A DNA stretch of 64,000 nucleotides from Valencia hispanica (Eukaryota; Chordata; Actinopteri; Cyprinodontiformes; Valenciidae). The stretch's first letter is position 1. The number at the start of each line of letters is the position of its first letter. The DNA lies in assembly GCA_963556495.2 (NCBI GenBank), contig OY747712.1, forward strand, positions 25,398,235 through 25,462,234, read 5' to 3'. Below, piece by piece: positions 57,286 to 64,000 of the stretch. The translations under genes were made by a program, and so were the position numbers. The notes beneath the pieces were generated by a model that worked only from the letters and a program-made list of their open reading frames with translations, ran no database searches and had not been told where the DNA came from.

Positions 57286-57969
57286 TAGGTTATGTTTTAC
57301 TTTGACACAAAGTTAAAAAGTCACATTCATTGGGAAACTGTTTAAAACTAGCTCTTTTTGAAATACGATCCTTCACGCTGAGTAGGACATGTATGCTGCA
57401 CGTCATCCTGTTGTCCCACCCTCCGTTGCCTGCTTCAGCCCGAAAAAGAAAGCTGAGCTGAGAACGAGCCAGCTAGAGAAAACCATATTGGCCAGTGGCC
57501 ACGCCAACCTTGCCTTGCGACCTCCCGCGGGAAGGTGGGGGCCAGAGAGAAGAGAGCACATCTCAGTTGGTGAAAGCTAAACGTTAGCAACTCCACAGCA
57601 TGGCAGAACACGGTCGGGCTTTTGTTATTTGTGGACATAGCACATCAGTATTGCATTTTTTACCCTAAAAAGAAGAGCTTAGGAAGAAACTGTTGAAATG
57701 TTTCTTGGTACAGCATCAGCAAAGTAAGTTAGAGTGGAACTGAACCCCATGAAAAAGCATAGCCCCGCCCCTAGACAACATTTGAAAAATTCTACAAAGT
57801 GGGCAGTGCCAGGAGGCATGGAGGGGCGTGGTCAAGGGTGGAGGATGAGTGGAGGGGGGAACGTGGGGGTGTGGTCAGGAGGACAGTGACACCTCGCTTA
57901 ATCTGACACTGAAACATGGACAGTGACCAATCTGACGTTGGCAGTTTTGCAACTTATCAACGTTCATCT

Positions 57970-58268
57970 GTTTTGAACATTAGCCTAAGTTAGCATTACC
58001 ACTCAGAGACTTGACTCCTCCCATCTCCCTCTGCCTCAGTAGCACCGGAATCAGACAGCGCTAACTCAGCGCCCTGAGCCAGCGGATCTCCTCCGCCGTC
58101 AACGGAGGTAGAGGGGTAGAGCCCCGAGCCTTATCAATTCGAGCCGCTGGCTCAGGGCGCTGAGTCAGCCCTGTCCGAGGCTTGCGCTGCCAGTGCTGCT
58201 GAGGCAGAGGGGGACCGGATGGGTCCAGTCTCTGAGTGGTAATGCTAACATAGACTAACGTTCAAAAC
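57970..58268. repeat. long imperfect inverted repeat (hairpin)
   Basis: Arms of about 116 and 125 nt with a 58-nt loop. The inner 26 bp (58060-58085 and 58144-58169) pair at 25 positions around tcagcgccctgagccagcgg. The outer part pairs ctctgagtggtaatgctaac with its reverse complement. Confidence 0.9.
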
Positions 58269-58383
58269 AGTATGTTAGCTATGCTAACTAAGTGCTAATG
58301 TGATAATAATAGTAGCCTGAAAAATGCAATCAATCTCCAAACTCGCCATGGGGCGAGTGTGTCTGAGAGATGGTTTTATACCC
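58173..58383. repeat. 212-bp direct repeat, copy 2
   Basis: Same orientation as 56541-56753, with a few single-base differences and one extra G. Confidence 0.93.
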
Positions 58384-58660
58384 AAACCCTCTCTGGTCTC
58401 TGAGACCATGCCTGTGACGTAAAGAGTGGAAAAGCTGTACCGCTCTCCGCCAGTCACAAAATTCAAATGCATTACCCACACTTCAACCCTAAGAGGGCAG
58501 CCCTAAGACGTTTTTTAGACCAAAAAGTGTAGAATTAAACAAGTTTACACTAAAATGTAAAAAAATTCCCAGAAACTGCGAGATAGCATTGGTAAAGACC
58601 CATTTATACAGTTTATAAGCAAAAAAAAGTTGTTTTGGGGTTAAGTTACTCTTTAAGTTA

Positions 58661-59689
58661 ATTATTTGATCGAACGCAGCATAATAGTCACATTACTGTT
58701 AGCCAATCAGAAATGAGTGGTTAGCATATCATGAATAATACTGAGTTAGACTGGTGATCCTGACGTTTCACCCCACCCACTCCTTTGACAAACTGCAACC
58801 TCCTGAAACAGGAGCGAAACAGAATTTTTTCCACATAAAACCGCTCACAAGGAATATAACTGGGCAACAGACCACAGGAAACTAATAAAAAAAAATAAAA
58901 TAAAAAAAACTGTTAACGAGACCTTTAAAATTTAATATCTTGAGACGTAAAAAACATTCTCATGGAAAGACCCTAGATTGTTTGTAGTGAGTAAATGATC
59001 TATAGTCAACAATGTGTCCATTACTTATGTGTAAGACGACGCCAGGCTACAGTCTATCCCTCGCAGCAGGCACAGTGAGGGAGTAATAAATCGGGGACAG
59101 AGTAGTCATGGCTTAAATCAACCCTCAGAGTGGAATGAAATAGACCATGTGAAGAGGTCATCTCTAAGGGAAACTGGGCTGTGTTTTTCCAGAGTGTGTA
59201 TTGGTTATGGTCCTCTAAGCTGAAGGGTGGTCTTCAGGGGTTGTTGAAACAAATGGCTCATTTAGACCATTTCTCATAGAATTCTAAAAGGAAAATTAGC
59301 TAACTAATAACACCTTAATGAACCTGCCAGCCAGTACTTGGGGAACTTTCTATGTCCCATTAAGAGTGATACATTTTATCTAATAAACATGTGATATATG
59401 ACCTGGAGGTGTTATAAGAGGACAGTGATTTAATCTGGAATCTCCATGATCACTGATGTAAAACAATTTTAATTGAACAGACGTGTGTGAACGTATTAGT
59501 AATTATCTGTTTTAATAGAGGAAATTTTGTTACAGCCAACTGCATAACAAAAACAATTAAGCAAACATTACTGCCATTATTCTTTAGCCCAGTTAAGCAT
59601 TGGAAGCCATTAGACATTAATCTTTGTAGCATTAAAATACATTGATTGTTTTTATCTGCCCTTTGGCAATAATGGAAATATACACTCAG
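58661..59689. other. non-coding stretch
   Basis: AT-rich. Nothing recognised. Confidence 0.4.
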
Positions 59690-61260
59690 CAGCTACTTTG
59701 TTAGGTAGTCACGTTCAACTACTTGTGAACCCAACTAGCAAATCACCAAGCAACTGAATACATATATAGGCAACTGAAAGTGGTGATAATAGCTTGCTGA
59801 AGTTCAAACGTAGGATCAGCATAGAAAAGTAGAAAGAGTTAAGAAATTTTGAGTGTGGAATGGTTGTTGGTGCGAGATGGGAAGGTCTAAGAAAAAGTAA
59901 ACCGCTAATCTACCGGGATTTTCATGCACAAACGTCTCTCAGGTTTACAAAGAAAATTAGTTGCATGGAAGAAAATGTGCTGATGATTTTAGAGAAGAAT
60001 GGGCAGACTGGTTGGAGATGACCAAAAGGAAAAAGTAGCCTAAAGAACCACTTGTTACAACCACTATATGTTGAATCCCATATCAGGACACACAACATGT
60101 GGAATATTGACACAGATGGGTTACAGCAGCAGATGACCACACCAATTTCCACTCCTCTTAGCGAAGAGTAAATTGTATCAACAACTTGGGACTAGCTCAC
60201 ACATTTGCACAACAACAGACAGGAAACATGTTCTTTGGTCCAAAAAGTATTTATTTCCATTTCTTTATGGCCACAGTGTACCCATCTTTTGATGACTACT
60301 CAGGTCAGCTTATCACAATAATATGTATATAAATATAGCAAGTTGGGGATGCGGTCAAAGTAGGCATGGGCCGGTATGAGATTCTGACGGTATGATAACC
60401 GTAGGCAAAAATATCACGGTTTCACGGTATTATGATTACAGCTCTAAAATGTGTATTTTGAATGTCTGTATTTTTTTTAAAGGAAAAAACACTTTTTAGT
60501 GAGGCATATATGGTAACTAACTAGCATGCTAAGATAAATCATCACTAGCATGCTAGTTACCATATCTGCCTCAGTTTTAAAAAAAGTTACTAAGGATAGA
60601 GATGAAGAAAAGATAAGATATGGTAGTTAAGTTAACAAGCTCATTTCACTAATGTCAGACGCTAATATGCTCGTTCATTTCAAGACCGCATTAACTTTAC
60701 CTTGGACTTAGCATAGAACGATGGGTGGTGCTCCCGAACATGCGCTATCATATTCCATGTATTGTCTCCTCGGGCTGCCACTCTTCAAGCACTTTGTGCA
60801 CGTCAACCTTCTTCTTCCAAGGCGTGAACTGGCTTTTTACGGTAGCCCAAGTATTCCCAAACATCCGATTAGAGACGGTGGAAAAAGTTCTGGGGGCTCA
60901 CCTCCATCAGCCATCACACAGCGCTGGCCGTTTGTGCGGGGGGGGTTGAGTAGCACTTTACGCAGCAGCTTCATGAGGGATCTTTACTTTCTCCCTGACG
61001 AGACGTCACATTAAAAATTAAAAACAATGCTCATACCGCAGGGACGGTATGACAGAATATTTTTGTGGTTTTGAAACCTTGACTTTTTCATACCGCGGTA
61101 TACCTTGAAACCGGTAACCGGCCCATGCCTAGGTCGAAGATATATTTGCATCAGACTTATATTCATCAAATGAATAGTGATATGATCTCAATATGGATAA
61201 AATCTTCAAGAAATGTTTGACAACCAGTTAAATCATTGCTGTAAAAAAATAAACCAACAA
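59690..61260 (+). mobile_element. degenerate Tc1-like transposon interrupted by an hAT element
   Basis: The left end acactcagcagctactttg followed by ttaggta is a Tc1-like terminus. Transposase remnants continue to gttggggatgcggtcaaag at 60360 and resume at 61132 with ggtcgaagatatatttgcat and a caatatggataaaatcttca block. Same family as the copies at 11.8, 29.6 and 62.6 kb. Confidence 0.7.
60361..61131. mobile_element. hAT-type MITE with 8-bp target duplication
   Basis: 771 bp with inverted ends taggcatgggccggt and accggcccatgccta. Flanks are ggtcaaag (60353-60360) and ggtcgaag (61132-61139), an 8-bp duplication with one change. The interior open frames at 60721-61014 show no transposase domain. 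Confidence 0.9.
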
Positions 61261-61577
61261 TCTGGTAATTACCACTTAAAAATAGTTAAATACCCCACTA
61301 ATATGTTTTCGGATCTTTAAAAACACAAAGACAGAAAACCACATATTAATACTGAATTAAAATATGTTGTATTTACCACAATTCTTGTCTGGAGCAGCAG
61401 AGATGGCAAGACAGATGAATATACTTGTATTCATAATGGATAACACTAGAGATCACTCTAAAGTAGCAACTTACTTTAATAATTTCTAAAGATACCCCAG
61501 CCAAGAGGTTAATGTATATTGAAGTTTATCTAAGGTAGGGAGTACACTGGACCACAATGGATTACATTAGAAAGGTA

Positions 61578-61910
61578 TTAGCTGCTGCTAGCAGTTAAAT
61601 AAAAACAGCAAACAGTGAGGGTGTGAGTGCATATTCCTGCCTGGTGCCCCTCTGAAAACCGAAACTGGAAGATGTTTAGTAATTTGTCCCGATACATGAT
61701 GCTGGGGAACTGTGTGATATTTTTTAAACAGTATATTAAAAAGTTCCCAAAACAAAATTTATGCAAGGTTGCAAATAAGAATTTCCAGTTAACTCCATCA
61801 AATGCTTTTTCTACATCTATAGATAAGGTTAATATCATTGTATCTAAATAACATATTTGTCGTTCACAGCTATATACTAAAATACCCCTGAGAAGAGACA
61901 TAACCAAGTA
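61578..61910 (-). pseudogene. L1-like LINE reverse-transcriptase fragment
   Basis: The minus-strand frame reads LSIDVEKAFDGVNWKFLFAT followed by LHKFCFGNFL, the L1-type RT block usually DAEKAFDxVxWxxLF. Only this block survives; a degenerate EGHQAGI follows in the same frame. Confidence 0.65.
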
Positions 61911-62550
61911 GATGTCAAGAATAGTTCTACCCAGTCCAAATCATTTCCAAATTATAAAATTAATCTCTGAATTTAATTTTACATTGCTCAGTAATATGCA
62001 GCACTCTAGCAATAAACCTAGTTTTTCTACAGCACCCTCCCACTTCTCCCACTCATCACTCATCCTAACTTGTCTCAGCACGCACTAAGAAATAATTGGT
62101 CTTTAATTTGCCCGGACTGCTTTTGTTTCTGGCTTGAAGTACAGCATTAGCTCACAAAGGCTCAGAGTAAGCTGTGGCAAGGTTCTCAAATCCAGAGCCC
62201 ACCCATGGCACTGAGAACTAGGGTGGCAATAAGAGTGTCAGCCAGACAAGCAGGATTTCAAGAGACATGTTGCCAGGGTTTTGGTGAGCAAGCTGAAACA
62301 GGTTTCCAAAGGTCAGGATGTTGGGGATTAGGGTGTGTCTGGCTCCCCATGCTTCAACCAGCCTGCAGGTAAGTGCTCGACTAGGCAGTGCTGGTGCTGT
62401 CAGCCACGTTTACACACGCATGACCAGTACTTGGAAGCTTTCCCAAATGCCTTTCTTTCAATTATCCCGAAGAGCACTGAAAATGACTTAAAAACAAATT
62501 CAATTTATGAGTTAAATGCATGAATAGATATAGACTAGGCTATATACTAT
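61911..62550. other. non-coding stretch
   Basis: Nothing recognised. Confidence 0.4.
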
Positions 62551-62554
62551 CTGG

Positions 62555-63170
62555 TCAGTTTATTAGATACACCTGTTCAATTGCCATTCAGCACAAGTAG
62601 CAACTAAGACAACTCAGGGAAGAGTGTGCAGTCTGCTTCAAGAATATAAAAAAGGTAACAGATTACTCATTACAACCAAGAAATTTGGCACAAACACCAT
62701 AAAAGCGGGGATTTAACCTGCCTTGTTTTAACACTTCAGGATATTTTTGGCACACCTTGGGCCCCTTAGTGCCAACTAAGCATTGTTTGTTTGCCACAGC
62801 CTGCCTGAGCATTGTTGCTCATGATGTGCATCCCTTTATGACCACAGTGTATAGTTCTTCTGATGTCTACAGGATAATGCATAATTTAACAAAAATCTAA
62901 TTTTCTCAAGCTGGTTTCTTGTCATAATGAAATCAATGTAGACCAATGGCCTCTACAGTAACCAGATATCAGTCCAACAAAGCATTTTTGGTGTGGTGGA
63001 ACAGAATATTTGCATCAGCAATGTGCAACTGTGTTATGGATGATATGTCAATATGGACCAAAATCTCCTGAATGTGTTTGACACCAAATGACTCTACAGA
63101 GAATTAAGGCAGTTCTGAAGGCAAAAGGGGGTCCAATTCAACAACTAACAAAACCTTAGTGTAACTTCTC
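62555..63170 (+). mobile_element. internally deleted Tc1-like transposon
   Basis: Starts gtcagtttattagatacacc and runs through catccctttatgaccacagt, a gtcaatatggaccaaaatct block and aaggcagttctgaaggcaaa. The N-terminal half of the transposase is missing. Same family as 59690-61260. Confidence 0.7.
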
Positions 63171-64000
63171 AAGTTACTACATACGCATAATATTTTCACT
63201 GTTACAAAGTCAAATTGTTATGATAACCAATCATCAGTGCCCAAAGCACTCGGTTTATTCAGTTAGGGGAAGCAAGCATGGCCATAATAGAGATCAAGAA
63301 GAAGAAGAAGAAACAAATAAAGCCTATTGTGAAACTATCTATTTATAAGCCAATGAATGTAGTTAGAGACCACAATGAGATTAGATGATCGGGGAAAAAC
63401 ATGCAATCCTGATAAACAAAATGCATGGACACATATGAAAGCAATCAAGACACCCCCTCCCCCATTAAAATACCAAAATTCTAACTGAGTTGCTTCTGTA
63501 GACTCAAGCATCTGTTTTGTGATTGAAACACTGGAGCAACTAATCCCCCATTTTTTGAGAATATGACCTTTTTAATATGTCGATTAAACTAAACTTCTTT
63601 GTCTAGTGTGAAAGAATACACGTGCTTGTATTTCAAAGTCAGCTTTCATCTGAGCTACTGTGCAGCTTTAGTCAAAGATGGTGGATAATTCATCTGCTTT
63701 GCACATTGAGAAAAAGCAGGAGTACATATAGTTTAGAACACTACTGTCTGGGAAGAATGATAATCTCTTGAATTATTTGCCTGCAAACCTGAAGAACATT
63801 TATAGTGCCAAAACTGCTTTAAGCAGTCTGGCTGTCTCCAGGATGGTTGCTGGATAGTGTCTTACTGTGATTTTAAGTATTTTTAAGAAATGCAGATTAA
63901 TTTTCTCCTGGTTTGCCCTGCAGAAATTAGTTTTCTTGCTAGATAAGAACTCCATCAAATAGCAGAAGTTTTCAATAAATAAAAGATTTTTTAAGCTTTT
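63171..64000. other. non-coding stretch to the window end
   Basis: Contains a short (GAA)n run at about 63297-63311. No gene recognised. Confidence 0.4.

Larger units (their letters stand above)
57360..58660. mobile_element. non-autonomous element with foldback core
   Basis: A GC-richer island in AT-rich surroundings. It contains the second 212-bp repeat copy and a long imperfect inverted repeat (57970-58085 against 58144-58268). Outer limits are uncertain. No transposase. Confidence 0.5.

Noticed and set aside
60721..61014. 97-codon frame inside the hAT MITE
   Set aside because: No similarity to a transposase or host protein that I can see; probably chance within the MITE.

Overview
The window looks like a piece of a ray-finned (teleost) fish chromosome. 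The signs are a vertebrate multi-exon gene with GT-AG introns, AT-rich intron sequence, and a transposon mix typical of teleosts: Tc1-like and hAT DNA transposons, Rex1-, L2- and RTE-like LINEs, and a DIRS-type retroelement. The species cannot be fixed from sequence alone. There are no bacterial-style operons, CRISPR arrays, rRNAs or tRNAs that I can support.

One host gene dominates: tns3 (tensin-3) on the minus strand. I traced 26 coding exons from an ATG at 52908 to a stop at 13623-13625. They splice with compatible phases into one open frame of 1,382 codons plus stop. The order is PTEN-like phosphatase domain, C2 domain, a long disordered middle mostly in one 1.2-kb exon, SH2 domain and C-terminal PTB domain. 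The first ten exons are clustered at 45.6-52.9 kb. A 9.4-kb intron packed with nested transposons separates exon 11 from the large exon 12. The SH2-PTB exons lie at 13.6-23.7 kb. The 3' UTR should run below 13.6 kb, and any 5' non-coding exons and the promoter lie above 52.9 kb or outside the window.

Layout: 0.2-3.5 kb is a decayed DIRS-type retroelement (RT/RNase H and tyrosine-recombinase remnants) with a LINE tail inside it. 6.3-8.4 kb is a split Tc1-like relic. 10.4-12.5 kb holds Tc1-like relics between three (TA)n arrays. 13.6-52.9 kb is tns3, its introns holding an RTE-like LINE with a 12-bp target duplication (15.1-17.65 kb), a foldback element (21.4-23.0 kb), several Tc1 relics, a 191-bp tandem duplication (31.1-31.5 kb), an hAT MITE (38.2-38.9 kb) and a three-level nest (Tc1 inside Rex1-like inside L2-like, 39.45-43.5 kb). 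52.9-64 kb is upstream of the tns3 start codon and holds an L2-like LINE, a second foldback-type repeat, a Tc1 relic broken by an hAT MITE, an L1-like remnant and a further Tc1 relic.

I found no convincing new multi-gene system. The items most worth following are the two foldback elements, the nested insertion with an almost intact Tc1 transposase (only two in-frame stops), and the retained CX5R loop of tensin-3.
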